DNA from: Calditrichota bacterium
GTDB taxonomy: Bacteria; Calditrichota; Calditrichia; Calditrichales; Calditrichaceae
Direction: 5' to 3'
DNA length: 64,000 nucleotides
NCBI GenBank assembly: GCA_003854985.1
Contig: RQOG01000038.1
Span: 1-64,000, forward strand
The notes under the pieces were generated by a model. That model was not told the DNA's origin, did not search any database, and saw nothing but the letters and a program-made list of their open reading frames with translations. This document shows positions 42,010 to 51,422 of the stretch, piece by piece. The position numbers and the translations under genes are program-made. Positions within the stretch are counted from its first letter, which is position 1. Every line of letters starts with the position of its first letter.

Positions 42010-43314
42010 ATGAAATCAATCACGTTAATCGTTATTCTGGCTATTTTATGTTATCCTGTAAAAGGATTTTCAACCGACGACTGCAAAAAAGACATCAGCG
42101 ACCCCCGGGGAAAAATGACGCCCTGGGAAAAAGGCGCATGGGAAACCGGCCAATATCGCAATGCTTTCCTGGAAGCGGGTTATAAACAGGAAGATATTGA
42201 CGCCAAACTGGCTAAAGCCTATTTTGATGTTTTTGAAGGCCCCGACCGGGTTTATTTTAAAGTGGGCGATTCGATGGCCTATGTCTCCGACCTGAAAAAT
42301 CACGATGCCCGCACCGAAGGCCTTTCTTATGGCATGATGATCGCCGTTCAATTAAATAAAAAAGATGTTTTTGACCGCATCTGGCGCTGGTCAAAGAAAT
42401 ATCTTCAGCATCAGGGCGGTCCCCGCGACGGTTATTTTGCCTGGTCTATTAATCCCGAAACGCTTAAACGCAATGCCGAAGGCACCGCTTCCGACGGTGA
42501 ATTATATTTTATCACCGCTTTACTGTTTGCTTCAAACCGCTGGGGAAACGATGCCGGCGTCAACTATTACGGCGAAGCCAGAAGAATCCTGGACGCCATG
42601 TGGAGCAAAGACGGATCGGAAGGCATAAATAATATCCTGAACGTTGAGCATAAACAAATCAGCTTTGTCCCCGAGTCGGAGCGCTATCATTTAACGGATC
42701 CCTCCTATCATTTGCCGGCTTTTTTTGAAATATGGGCGGAATATGCCAATGACGGTCATGAACAGTTTTACCGCGATTGCGCCGATACGTCCCGCGCTTT
42801 TCTGCACAGAGCCTGTCGCTCTGAGACCGGACTGAATCCGGATATTACTGATTATAAGGGAAATCCACCGGGAGAATTTGCCCGGCATGATATTTTCCGT
42901 TTTGACTCCTGGCGGGTGCCGATGAATATTGCCATGGATTATTCCTGGTATGCCAAAGATAAGGAATGGCAAAAGGATTACGCCACAAGGATACAGAATT
43001 TCCTGTTTTGTAGGGGAATCGATACCTTTGAAGACCAGTTCAATCTGGACGGGACGCTTCCGGAGTGGATTCTTCCGGCCGGCGGATACAGGACGCTGCG
43101 CCATTCACTGGGTTTGGTGGCCACTTCCGCGGCGGCGTCCATCATGGGAACTCAGGCAAAAAGCTGGAAATTTGTCGATGCTCTGTGGAATGCCAGACTG
43201 GAGCCTTATAAAGACGGCTATTTCGATCCCTATTATGATGGTTTACTGTATGTGTTCAGCCTGATGCACCTGAGCGGGAATTATAAAATCATCAAACCGG
43301 AAACAGGAAGATAA
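42010..43314 (+). CDS. Secreted GH8 glycoside hydrolase, oligoxylanase-type
   Basis: A 434-residue GH8 enzyme with a signal peptide (MKSITLIVILAILCYPVKGFS). The general-acid Glu is in 'DARTEGLSYGMMIAVQL' (about 103-119) and the conserved Asp in 'GTASDGELYFITALLF' (about 162-177). 'FKVGDSMAYVSDLKNHDARTEG' and 'DGYFAWSINPET' resemble the reducing-end xylose-releasing exo-oligoxylanase (Rex) subgroup rather than cellulases or chitosanases. It would shorten xylo-oligosaccharides in the periplasm or outside the cell. The CE15 esterase that follows at 43682 fits a glucuronoxylan pathway. Codon use returns to that of the backbone after the AT-rich island. Confidence 0.9.
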   Translation: MKSITLIVILAILCYPVKGFSTDDCKKDISDPRGKMTPWEKGAWETGQYRNAFLEAGYKQEDIDAKLAKAYFDVFEGPDRVYFKVGDSMAYVSDLKNHDARTEGLSYGMMIAVQLNKKDVFDRIWRWSKKYLQHQGGPRDGYFAWSINPETLKRNAEGTASDGELYFITALLFASNRWGNDAGVNYYGEARRILDAMWSKDGSEGINNILNVEHKQISFVPESERYHLTDPSYHLPAFFEIWAEYANDGHEQFYRDCADTSRAFLHRACRSETGLNPDITDYKGNPPGEFARHDIFRFDSWRVPMNIAMDYSWYAKDKEWQKDYATRIQNFLFCRGIDTFEDQFNLDGTLPEWILPAGGYRTLRHSLGLVATSAAASIMGTQAKSWKFVDALWNARLEPYKDGYFDPYYDGLLYVFSLMHLSGNYKIIKPETGR

Positions 43315-43681
43315 TACACAGCTATTGATTAAAAATAACAACGGCCAGAGCAGACAAGTTTTTAAAGTTGAATCAGAATGTCAACCTGATGAAAAAGCCG
43401 TTATTTTACTTATCACAAATACAAGAGTGATTCGATTCTGATTATTTCTATTTTCCCCTTATGGGCGCTGTAAAGAAAGCGGCGGGAAAAATTTTAACGT
43501 CATTCAGGCCGAAATAACCGGCAGCCGAATTATGCTTCCGTTAAGGCGATTTTCGCCGGGTCACTAGTGTTATAATTCAAAATCCGTATTGTTTCGATTG
43601 CTTCAAAAAGATGATTTGTAAATGAAAAATTTTCGTAAATTATGCATAGTCAAAAGTAAAAATTAACTTTAGGAGGTATTA
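43315..43681. other. Intergenic region between GH8 and CE15 genes
   Basis: The 367-bp gap has no convincing ORF. A long-range inverted repeat near its start (AAATAAC..CGGC at about 43333-43346 with GCCGTTATTTT at 43400-43410) could fold as a terminator for the GH8 transcript. A strong TAGGAGG ribosome binding site stands just before the CE15 start. No promoter is clear enough to mark. Confidence 0.4.
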
Positions 43682-46051
43682 ATGCGAAAAGTGACGATAA
43701 CTTCAGTTATTATATTTAATTTACTGCTGTTCTATGGCATTTCGGCGCAGACATTGCCGCTGGTTTATGATATTGAAAATACAGGCGCGGACTGTCCGAT
43801 ACCTTATTTGCCTTCATTCAGTGAACTCCCAATCATCCAGCCTTTACCCGATCCGTTTGAGTGGTCTGACGGCAGAGGACGCATGGAAAATATAGGAGAC
43901 TGGCGGTACAGGCGGGCAGAAATCGGCGCGGAAATTCTAAATTATGAAATCGGGCCAAAACCGATTCGTCCCGATACTATCACAGCCAGCTATTCAGGAG
44001 GCGTGCTCACCGTTCAGATAACGGTGAAAGGGGAAACGCTTACCTTGACGTCAAACGTTATTCTGCCTGCAGGAGCGGGACCATTCCCGGCCGTGATTGG
44101 TATGAATAGTCCCAGCGGCGGAATTCCCTCCGATATTTTTAGCAGTCGCAATATTGCTCAAATAACATATAGCCATAATCAGGTAACAACTTATTATAAT
44201 CATAAAAATTCGGATCCATATTACAAACTTTATCCCGACTTAAATATAGATAATACGGGACAATACAGCGCATGGATATGGGGCGTCAGCCGCCTGATTG
44301 ACGGTTTGGAACTGGTGCAGGATGATCTGCCCATCGATCTGCATCGTTTGGCCGTTACCGGTTGTTCATATGCAGGCAAAATGGCTCTTTTTGCCGGCGC
44401 CTTTGACGAACGTATTGCCCTTACTATCGCCCAGGAATCCGGCGGCGGCGGTGCGCCTTCGTGGCGATATTCACATTCCGAACCGAGCGGGAGCGTGGAA
44501 AAGATTGATAATACGGATTATAACTGGTTTAAGAATTCGATGAGCGATTTTGGCGGCGATAATGTATGGCACATGCCGGAAGATCATCATGAATTATTGG
44601 CGATGGTAGCGCCCCGCGCGCTTTTAGCGACCGGAAACACCAATTATACCTGGCTGTCAAATCCTTCCTGCTATGTGTCAAGTAAAGCATGCCAGGAAGT
44701 TTATAACGCTTTAGGCATTTCCGATAGATTCGGTTATTTTATCGATGGCGATCATAATCATTGTGAGATACCGGCTACCCAGAGGCTGGCCATCGAAGCC
44801 TTTGTTGATAAATTTTTAATGGGAATCGATACCGTAAATACGAATGTGACCATCCACCCATACAGCATCGACCTTGATCCCTGGATTACCTGGACAACGC
44901 CGACGCTCGGCAATGATACATCGTATTTTGGAAGGGCGCAATTAATTTATCCCGAAAATCTGCAAACTGATTTGGATTCAATAATTACCTTTAAATGGAG
45001 CAAAGTGGAAGATGCTGAAAAGTATTTTCTGCAGGTGTCTCTGGACCCCACCTTTAAAAGCATTACTATGAATGATTCTCTATCTGACACATTAAAAACG
45101 TTTACAGGCTTTTTAAAAGGGAAAAAGTATTATTGGCGCGTTCAGATAAAAAACAGCGCCGGCGAGCTGGGGCCTTGGAGCGATCAATGGAATTTTATCA
45201 CCTATATACCTCTGCCAGCCGTGCCGGAAAAGATTTCCGCGTCTTCATATCCGGAACGTGCAGACTATGCTATATTCAAATGGAAAACAGCCGACTATGC
45301 GTCTCAATACCGTCTTCAGGTGTCGAGGCTAACAAAATTTAGCCCTGTGGCGGTGCCGACAGTTGTAACAACGGACACTTTTAAAATTTTAACGGGCCTG
45401 AATGAAGGCCAAAAATATTACTGGCGGGTTCAGGGAATAAATATTAAGGGTGATGGCTCCTGGAGCGATACAACGGATTTTATGATGATAAATACGCCTT
45501 CCGATCTTACATTAGAAAGTCTATTATCAAACAGAATAAAGCTGGCCTGGAAAGATAACTCAAAAGCTGAACACGGCTATATCATTGAACGGATCCAAAG
45601 CCCGGATACGGTTTTTGCTCTACTTGATACTTTAAAAGGAAGCGGCGAGGAATATGTGGATACGAGCGTGGTAGTCGGTCAGACTTATACTTACCGGGTC
45701 AAAGCATACAAGGATTCTATGGGATCAGAATACAGTAATGAGGCTTCATTATTATATACAGGCATCAATGAAATAAAGGAAATTCCAATACAGTATGAAT
45801 TAAGTCAAAATTTTCCCAATCCATTTAATCCGGCTACAAAAATTAAGCTTTCTTTGCTGACAGCGGGATTTACCAAAATAATTGTTTACGATCTTGTCGG
45901 CAGGGAAATCCGTACCTTGGTGAATAAAGAATTACGGGCAGGCTATCACGAAGTAGTTTTTGATGGAAGAAATTTACCCAGCGGCATTTATTTTTACAAA
46001 GTTCAATCCGGAAATTTTAGCGCAGTCAAAAAAATGGTATTGATGAAATAG
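43682..46051 (+). CDS. Secreted CE15 glucuronoyl esterase with Fn3-like domains and C-terminal sorting domain
   Basis: A 789-residue multidomain esterase. After the signal peptide (1-22) comes a CE15-type alpha/beta hydrolase (about 25-380), with nucleophile Ser in 'AVTGCSYAGKMALFAGAFDERIALTIAQESGGGG' (about 223-256) and His in 'DGDHNHCEIP' (about 357-366). Such enzymes cut lignin-glucuronoxylan ester bonds. In the best-known members the motif is GCSRxGK; here Tyr replaces the Arg. Three fibronectin-III-like repeats follow; the first two share 'YYWRVQ' and the third starts 'LTLESLLSNRIKLAWKDNS'. The last 80 residues ('LSQNFPNPFNPATKI ... LPSGIYFYKVQSGNFSAVKKMVLMK', here split) form the FCB-group secretion/sorting domain. 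It has a strong TAGGAGG start. Confidence 0.9.
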   Translation: MRKVTITSVIIFNLLLFYGISAQTLPLVYDIENTGADCPIPYLPSFSELPIIQPLPDPFEWSDGRGRMENIGDWRYRRAEIGAEILNYEIGPKPIRPDTITASYSGGVLTVQITVKGETLTLTSNVILPAGAGPFPAVIGMNSPSGGIPSDIFSSRNIAQITYSHNQVTTYYNHKNSDPYYKLYPDLNIDNTGQYSAWIWGVSRLIDGLELVQDDLPIDLHRLAVTGCSYAGKMALFAGAFDERIALTIAQESGGGGAPSWRYSHSEPSGSVEKIDNTDYNWFKNSMSDFGGDNVWHMPEDHHELLAMVAPRALLATGNTNYTWLSNPSCYVSSKACQEVYNALGISDRFGYFIDGDHNHCEIPATQRLAIEAFVDKFLMGIDTVNTNVTIHPYSIDLDPWITWTTPTLGNDTSYFGRAQLIYPENLQTDLDSIITFKWSKVEDAEKYFLQVSLDPTFKSITMNDSLSDTLKTFTGFLKGKKYYWRVQIKNSAGELGPWSDQWNFITYIPLPAVPEKISASSYPERADYAIFKWKTADYASQYRLQVSRLTKFSPVAVPTVVTTDTFKILTGLNEGQKYYWRVQGINIKGDGSWSDTTDFMMINTPSDLTLESLLSNRIKLAWKDNSKAEHGYIIERIQSPDTVFALLDTLKGSGEEYVDTSVVVGQTYTYRVKAYKDSMGSEYSNEASLLYTGINEIKEIPIQYELSQNFPNPFNPATKIKLSLLTAGFTKIIVYDLVGREIRTLVNKELRAGYHEVVFDGRNLPSGIYFYKVQSGNFSAVKKMVLMK

Positions 46052-46116
46052 AAAAATACGTTGTAGCCTAAATTAATTGTAGTAAGAATGCTCTAAAATA
46101 ATGAAATAAAATTCAA

Positions 46117-46153
46117 AAATACCCTACCAGGAAAAGGTAGGGTATTGTTTTTT
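46117..46153 (+). terminator. Intrinsic terminator after the CE15 gene
   Basis: AATACCCTACC (46118-46128) pairs with GGTAGGGTATT (46136-46146) around a 7-nt loop, followed by GTTTTTT. It stands between convergent genes and ends the hemicellulose locus. Confidence 0.93.
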
Positions 46154-46214
46154 AAAATTTTAAAAAGGCAATTTCGTATAAACTAAGCCATCACAGTAAA
46201 ATCCAATGTTAAGC

Positions 46215-47756
46215 TTACTCAATATTCTTTAGCGCCTGGTAAAGCGGACGCAGCTTTTTATACATCTTCAGATAAACTTCGTTATATATCTGGCGATATG
46301 TTTTTGCGCTGGTTTCATCAGGGTAAAAAGTATCGCCGTCATGGGTCATATGCCGGATGGCTTCTTCAAATGTATCATATATACCCATGCCGACTGCCGC
46401 GTCAATAGCGGCGCCCAGGCCGGAAGCTTCATAAGTATGCGGCCGGGTGGCCGGCAGATTAAAAATATCCGCCGTCAACTGCATGGAGGCATCGCTGCGA
46501 CTGCCGCCGCCGGCAATTTTTAGTTTTGTTATCGGTATTTTGCTGCGTCTGCCGATACGCTCGGCGCCTTCTTTTAAAGCGTAGGCGACGCCTTCCAGAA
46601 TAGCCCGGTATAAATGTGCCCGGGTATGCGTATCGCTAAATCCGATCACCGCGCCCTTTGCTTCCGGACCGGGATGGCGCAGCCCCGGCGACCAGTACGG
46701 CTGGAGAATCAATCCCTGCGAGCCCGGCGGCACGCTGTTAACCAGCTCATCAAATAACTGTTCAACTTCAACGCCCATTTTATTGGCTTGAATTTGTTCT
46801 TCTTTGGCAAATTCTTCCTTGAACCAGCTCACCATCCAGTAACCGCGATAGATCTGGATTTCGAGGTTATAATAATCGGGTACCGCTGCCGGGTAAGGCG
46901 GAAGAAGCGGAATGACTTCGATGTATTTTGGGCGAATAGTATTGATAGTAGCCGTAGTGCCATAACTGATGCATCCTGTTTGCGGATCGAGACAGCCGGA
47001 ACCTATAATCTCGCAGGCTTTGTCCGCTGCTGCGGCTACAATGGGTAATTTGAAAGGCAAGCCGGTAAGTTCCGCCGCTTCTTTGGTAATATAACCTAAA
47101 AGGCTGCCCACCGGCGCCAGTTTTGGCAGTTTCTTTCTGGATATGGGAATAGCTTTCCATTTCCAGTCCAATGGTCCGGCCCATTGCTGTTTACGATAAT
47201 TGAAAGGCACGTAACCAACCTGACTGCCAATGGAATCAATATATTCCCCGCACAGGCGATAGATGAGATAACCGGAAAGAAACAGATATTTATTTGTTTT
47301 TTCCCAGATATCAGGCTGGCGGGTCATAATCCAGTTGGCCTCTGATTCCGCTCTCAGGTATTCAATGGTTTCTTTTAATCCGATTGTTTTAAAGGCGGCA
47401 CCATACAAGCCGCGCATTGGCGGCAGGTCATCCGCACGGCGTTGATCCAGCCAGACAATAGCCGGGCGCAGAGGCTGGCCGTTTTTATCAAGATTAACCA
47501 TGGTAGCGCGCTGACAGGTTATAGCAATGGCTTTGATAGAATTTTTAATTGAAGGATTTTCATCGAGCAATTTTCGGCAGGCCTGGCATAAAGCCTGCCA
47601 AAAAACATGAACATGTTGTTCGGCATAGCCGGGCTTGACGGAAAAATAAGACTCAATAGGAATTTTACTGCTGGCAATCAAATTACCTTCCGGATCAAAA
47701 AGCAGAGCACGGATGCTTTGTGTGCCGCAGTCAATAGCCAGCAGAGAGACGTCCAT
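46215..47756 (-). CDS. FGGY-family carbohydrate kinase
   Basis: A 513-residue sugar kinase of the FGGY family (xylulokinase, ribulokinase, glycerol kinase and others). The phosphate-1 loop is 'LLAIDCGTQSIRALLFD' (about 4-20), 'AIVWLDQRRADDLP' (about 101-114) holds the sugar-contacting W-x-D-x-R, 'ISYGTTATIN' (about 262) is the phosphate-2 loop and 'KLKIAGGGSRSDASMQLTADI' (about 410-430) the adenosine motif. Xylulokinase would fit the nearby xylan genes, but the subfamily cannot be settled by eye. It shares one base with the upstream dUTPase stop (TAATG), so the two are translated together. Confidence 0.9.
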   Translation of the reverse strand: MDVSLLAIDCGTQSIRALLFDPEGNLIASSKIPIESYFSVKPGYAEQHVHVFWQALCQACRKLLDENPSIKNSIKAIAITCQRATMVNLDKNGQPLRPAIVWLDQRRADDLPPMRGLYGAAFKTIGLKETIEYLRAESEANWIMTRQPDIWEKTNKYLFLSGYLIYRLCGEYIDSIGSQVGYVPFNYRKQQWAGPLDWKWKAIPISRKKLPKLAPVGSLLGYITKEAAELTGLPFKLPIVAAAADKACEIIGSGCLDPQTGCISYGTTATINTIRPKYIEVIPLLPPYPAAVPDYYNLEIQIYRGYWMVSWFKEEFAKEEQIQANKMGVEVEQLFDELVNSVPPGSQGLILQPYWSPGLRHPGPEAKGAVIGFSDTHTRAHLYRAILEGVAYALKEGAERIGRRSKIPITKLKIAGGGSRSDASMQLTADIFNLPATRPHTYEASGLGAAIDAAVGMGIYDTFEEAIRHMTHDGDTFYPDETSAKTYRQIYNEVYLKMYKKLRPLYQALKNIE

Positions 47757-48205
47757 TATTTTATGATTTCATCGATTCGTTTATTATCTTCTACGCCGTT
47801 TTGGTCGTATTTGGAATAGGAACTGCCGTATCCTTTATCCTGCCGGATCTGATTCAGCTTATTTTTTTTATGATAAAGTTCGGCTAATTTTTCCGGGTCC
47901 AGTCCGACAAGCTGACATTTACTGACCCAAAAATGCAGTTCATCGATCAGTTCAATCCGGATATTTTCCCAGTCTATTTCCGACATATCTTTCCACCATT
48001 TCCAGGGCAGGGAGTCTTCCAGCTCAATGGACTCATGAATCTGAGCCCGGTTGTAATTGAGTATCCATTCTACCCGTTTCTTAACGGTTGCCTGATCCTG
48101 GTTTTTCTGGTCGCAAAGCCGGTCATAGTCCTGCTGATGCCGGTCTTTTAAAATCCTTTTATTCAGTTCATACTGCTTGTCAAAAATAGTTTTGAGAAGA
48201 TCCAT
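47756..48205 (-). CDS. Dimeric (all-alpha) dUTP diphosphatase
   Basis: A 149-residue all-alpha dUTPase (MazG-like superfamily, dUTPase_2 type), which hydrolyses dUTP/dUDP to dUMP. Metal motifs are 'NYNRAQIHESIELEDSLPWKWWK' (about 46-68, with ExxE) and 'IRIELIDELHFWVSKC' (about 79-94, with ExxD). The WKWWK segment is characteristic. The ATG at 48205 follows AAAGGA; the frame to 48223 has no ribosome binding site. Its coupling to a sugar kinase is odd and probably only a shared promoter. It supplies the dUTP-sanitising step ahead of thymidylate kinase. Confidence 0.85.
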   Translation of the reverse strand: MDLLKTIFDKQYELNKRILKDRHQQDYDRLCDQKNQDQATVKKRVEWILNYNRAQIHESIELEDSLPWKWWKDMSEIDWENIRIELIDELHFWVSKCQLVGLDPEKLAELYHKKNKLNQIRQDKGYGSSYSKYDQNGVEDNKRIDEIIK

Positions 48206-48347
48206 GTATTTATTCCTTTGCATATTTAAATAATTTCAATACTAATCCATTCGTATACGATAACCGGACAAACTCTACATATTTACTCTGTAATTTAGGG
48301 AAAAGACAGAGATGTTTCGAATAAAATTTATCAGCCTTATAATCCGT

Positions 48348-49754
48348 TTATTCCTCTTCCATTTTATAATTGGTTTTTACATATAAGAAACGCGTATCGC
48401 CGTTTCTTTTAATAAACAATTGAATATAATCCGGTTTTGAGTTGTTGATATGGTCAAAGATTTCCTCAACAACTTTTAAATTTTCAGCGCCGGTCTCATT
48501 GATTTTTAGGATCAAATCGCCAATAACAAGCCCGGCCACATCCGCCCAGCCGGCCTGTTCAACTTTGGATACCCAGACGCCCTCTGTCTCAAAATCAAGT
48601 TGTTTGGCGATAATGATATCCTGGGTTAATTCCTTAACGCTGAAGCCCAGTTTGGAATTGGTTACTTCATCGGCAAGAAACTGACTGATCGGTGTTTCAG
48701 CCAGTTGCACGCTTACAGGAAGTATTTTACCATCCCTGAATATATCGATAGTGATCATCGAATCCTGCTGACTGCGAATGACTTCCCGGAAAACATCAAG
48801 ATCATTATTGGTTTTAGCGTCAACTTTAACGTTATTAATGGCCATGATAACATCGCCTGATTGCAAACCGGCTTTTTCAGCCGGAGAGTCCTTAATAATG
48901 GTATTCAGCAGCACCCCGCGGATACTGTCATTTCCAAAATATTTTGCCATGTCAATGGTAAAAGGCTGCATATAAACACCCAGCCATTTTTTACGGGTCG
49001 ATTCTTTTTTATTGTAAACCGGTGGATTGGCAATTAAATCCCTGAACTGGCTGTAAGGCATTATTTTTAAAAGACCGCCCGAAGATAATACGGATCCTTC
49101 GCCGATACTAATCAGGGAATGATCATCAATCAAAATTCCTATAACTTCGTAATCTTCATCGAGAGCTATGCCAAATTTTATACCGGTGGATATTTTATCT
49201 TCGCACAGAAAAGCCGGGTTCGGTTTTTCTTGTCTGGCATTGATCAAACGCTTTGTAACGATCAATTCCCGATCATAGTTTTCGCCAAGCTGCTGAATTA
49301 TCAGTAAAGGATCGCCAATATCCAGTTTTTCATTCTCGGAAAATTTTAAAACAGGAAGATCAGATGTATTCTTTATCTTTACAAAGCCTACATTTTTATC
49401 ATCATCCTTGCCGACAAATTCGGCATCCAGGGAGGTTCCGTCTTTTAATTTTACTTTTATTTCCGATAGTTTGTTATCAGAAAAGTGAAAGGATGAAGAA
49501 CCGCTGAATTCCAGGGAAGGTTTGAAAATAGAAGAAGAGGTCAGGACAAGACCGTCTTTACTAACGATTACGCCGGAAAGGAAACGCTTTATGCGCGACT
49601 TTTCTTCAATGGATTCCATAGAGCCATGTTGTTCATAAAATTCAATCAGAACAATTTTATCTTCCACGGCTGTAATGGCTTTGCGCCAGTTTTCGCCTAT
49701 CAGATACTGAATACATGTTAATATAAAAATTAGAATAAAAACCAGGCGGCTCAT
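48348..49754 (-). CDS. HtrA-like pseudo-protease with two PDZ domains
   Basis: A 468-residue exported protein (signal peptide 1-20) with the HtrA layout: a trypsin-like domain (about 25-240) and two PDZ domains ('GDVIMAINNVKVDA' near 290; 'GDLILKINETGAENL' near 410). The catalytic residues are lost. The His position reads 'VLTSSSIFKPS' where the active neighbour has 'VVTNNHVAEQA'; the Asp position reads 'KNVGFVKIK' against 'TDLAVLKLD'; the nucleophile loop reads 'VLSSGGL' against 'GNSGGP'. It overlaps the active htrA gene by 4 bp, so both are made together. It probably serves as a regulatory or scaffold subunit; that is inference. Confidence 0.87.
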   Translation of the reverse strand: MSRLVFILIFILTCIQYLIGENWRKAITAVEDKIVLIEFYEQHGSMESIEEKSRIKRFLSGVIVSKDGLVLTSSSIFKPSLEFSGSSSFHFSDNKLSEIKVKLKDGTSLDAEFVGKDDDKNVGFVKIKNTSDLPVLKFSENEKLDIGDPLLIIQQLGENYDRELIVTKRLINARQEKPNPAFLCEDKISTGIKFGIALDEDYEVIGILIDDHSLISIGEGSVLSSGGLLKIMPYSQFRDLIANPPVYNKKESTRKKWLGVYMQPFTIDMAKYFGNDSIRGVLLNTIIKDSPAEKAGLQSGDVIMAINNVKVDAKTNNDLDVFREVIRSQQDSMITIDIFRDGKILPVSVQLAETPISQFLADEVTNSKLGFSVKELTQDIIIAKQLDFETEGVWVSKVEQAGWADVAGLVIGDLILKINETGAENLKVVEEIFDHINNSKPDYIQLFIKRNGDTRFLYVKTNYKMEEE

Positions 49755-51082
49755 AACGCTGTCCCCTTAATCAACGCAAACCAGTTGCGGTTTATAAACC
49801 GTAAATACAATAGATGATCCCGGGCAGGATTCTCCTTCATTGCCTGATATTTCTGTTTAAAATCGTCAAGGTTTATAATTTCCTCCTCATCAATTTTTAA
49901 CAAAATATGACCTCGCCGGATATCCGATTCATCTGCAGGGCCTCCCCGGCGCACACCGGAAATCAGAACGCCGTTATCAGATTCCAGCTGAAAAATCTTT
50001 TTGATCCTGGGGGTCAATTCCTCTACCGAAAATCCCCAGGCGTCACAATGAAATTCATTTCCGGAGAATTTGCCCTGTTTATCAGTCACAAGTTTGAATT
50101 TTCGGTCGCCGTCATCCGTTTTCACATTAAATGCAATCATACTGTTAACCGGCAGATTCGCGATAAGCAATCTTAGCGGCGGCAGTTCTTCCTGGTAAAG
50201 CGCTGTTACAGGTTTTCCATTTATGGTTTTTACAAGATAACCGGGTTTTAAACCTGCTTTTTCAGCTGGCGAATTCTTTTCCACGCTGGCAATAAGAACG
50301 CCGTTAAGCGATTCATCCTTTTTATATTTTCGGTATTCTTTAATTTCCTGCCATTCAATTCCTATCCAGGAGCGTTCGACCTCTCCGGTTTTAATAATCT
50401 GTTTAACGACATAGTCTACGTTATTGCTGGGGATGGCAAAACCGAGATTTTCGCCAAACATAAAAGCCCGGGCATTAATGCCTATTACCTGGCCGTCAAG
50501 ATTAACCAGCGGCCCTCCGCTGTTACCGGGATTTATGGCGGCATCGGTTTGAATCCAAAGATTGAAAGGCGAAGTCATTTCTCCCATATCATCAAAGTAA
50601 CGGTCTATAGAACTTACCACGCCCATCGATAGAGAGCGGGAAAGGCCAAGCGGGGAACCGAGAGCTAATACAATCTGACCGACTTCTAATTGATCGCTGT
50701 CGCCCAATTTTACGAAAGGGACACTTTTCAGACCGGCGCCCGCCAGATCCAACTTCAGAACAGCTAAATCGGTCCAGGCATCCAGGCCAACCACTTCGGC
50801 ATCCAGTTCAATTTTAGAAGAAAGTGTGCAGCGCACAAACCGGGCCTGCTCAGCGACATGGTTATTTGTGACTACATAACCGTCGGCAGAGATAATTATC
50901 CCGCTCCCGGTTACCTGTACTTTACGTTTATCGCCGGATGAAAAAATTTCTTTGATGGGCTGAACATGAACCAGGGCGGGAAAAACTTTGTTCTTTGCTT
51001 GTAATATTTCTCCCGTGATATCCGCAAACAATAAATAGGATGGTAATAAAAAAAGGCAAAATACAGTTAATCTATAAATCAT
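49751..51082 (-). CDS. degP: HtrA/DegP-type serine protease, active form
   Basis: A 443-residue periplasmic trypsin-like protease with a signal peptide (MIYRLTVFCLFLLPSYLLFA). The catalytic triad is visible: His in 'VVTNNHVAEQA' (about 76), Asp in 'WTDLAVLKLD' (about 106) and Ser in 'NPGNSGGPLV' (about 187). Two PDZ domains follow ('SPAEKAGLKPGYLVKTINGK' near 275; 'GPADESDIRRGHILLKIDEEEI' near 390). Such proteins degrade misfolded envelope proteins. It is coupled by a 4-bp overlap to the dead paralogue downstream and belongs to the long leftward operon that starts with a cyclic-nucleotide-binding protein. Confidence 0.93.
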   Translation of the reverse strand: MIYRLTVFCLFLLPSYLLFADITGEILQAKNKVFPALVHVQPIKEIFSSGDKRKVQVTGSGIIISADGYVVTNNHVAEQARFVRCTLSSKIELDAEVVGLDAWTDLAVLKLDLAGAGLKSVPFVKLGDSDQLEVGQIVLALGSPLGLSRSLSMGVVSSIDRYFDDMGEMTSPFNLWIQTDAAINPGNSGGPLVNLDGQVIGINARAFMFGENLGFAIPSNNVDYVVKQIIKTGEVERSWIGIEWQEIKEYRKYKKDESLNGVLIASVEKNSPAEKAGLKPGYLVKTINGKPVTALYQEELPPLRLLIANLPVNSMIAFNVKTDDGDRKFKLVTDKQGKFSGNEFHCDAWGFSVEELTPRIKKIFQLESDNGVLISGVRRGGPADESDIRRGHILLKIDEEEIINLDDFKQKYQAMKENPARDHLLYLRFINRNWFALIKGTAL

Positions 51083-51114
51083 TTAAATATATCCTTTAGT
51101 AAATATCTGTAAAA

Positions 51115-51420
51115 CTATTTCAACCTTTTTCCTGCAATCCGGTTCACTGTATCTATCTTTGATTTTATCCTGGACGTCATGCCCTGGCGATAATCAATTT
51201 TAATAGACAGAGATATTCGGCTACAGTCCGAAGCTAATTCATGGAAGCATTCGCCAATCACTTTCATAACCTGGTCGTATTCACCTTCCAGGTTTGTGCC
51301 CATAGCATGAAGCGTATAATTCAGACCGCTTTTATCCACAATAGTCAATACCCGGGCTACGTAAGGGCTCAGGCTGACGCCCTTATCGACGGGAAATATG
51401 GAAAAATCTGCAATAACCAT
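51115..51420 (-). CDS. MTH1187-family (UPF0045) thiamine-binding protein
   Basis: A 101-residue ferredoxin-like fold protein. 'ADFSIFPVDKGVSLSPYVARVLTIVDKSGLNYTLHAMGTNLEGEYDQVMKVIGECFHEL' is the conserved family core. Members bind thiamine or its precursors and are often annotated as YkoF-like or UPF0045. Length and all strand boundaries are normal. It lies 2 nt from the membrane protein gene upstream and 32 nt before degP, so it is part of the operon. The physiological ligand and role are not established. Confidence 0.88.
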   Translation of the reverse strand: MVIADFSIFPVDKGVSLSPYVARVLTIVDKSGLNYTLHAMGTNLEGEYDQVMKVIGECFHELASDCSRISLSIKIDYRQGMTSRIKSKIDTVNRIAGKRLK

Positions 51421-51422
51421 TT

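Noticed and set aside
51115-51420. Thiamine (TPP) riboswitch upstream of the thiamine-binding protein
   Set aside because: The gene is internal to an operon with a 2-nt gap upstream, which leaves no room for an aptamer.
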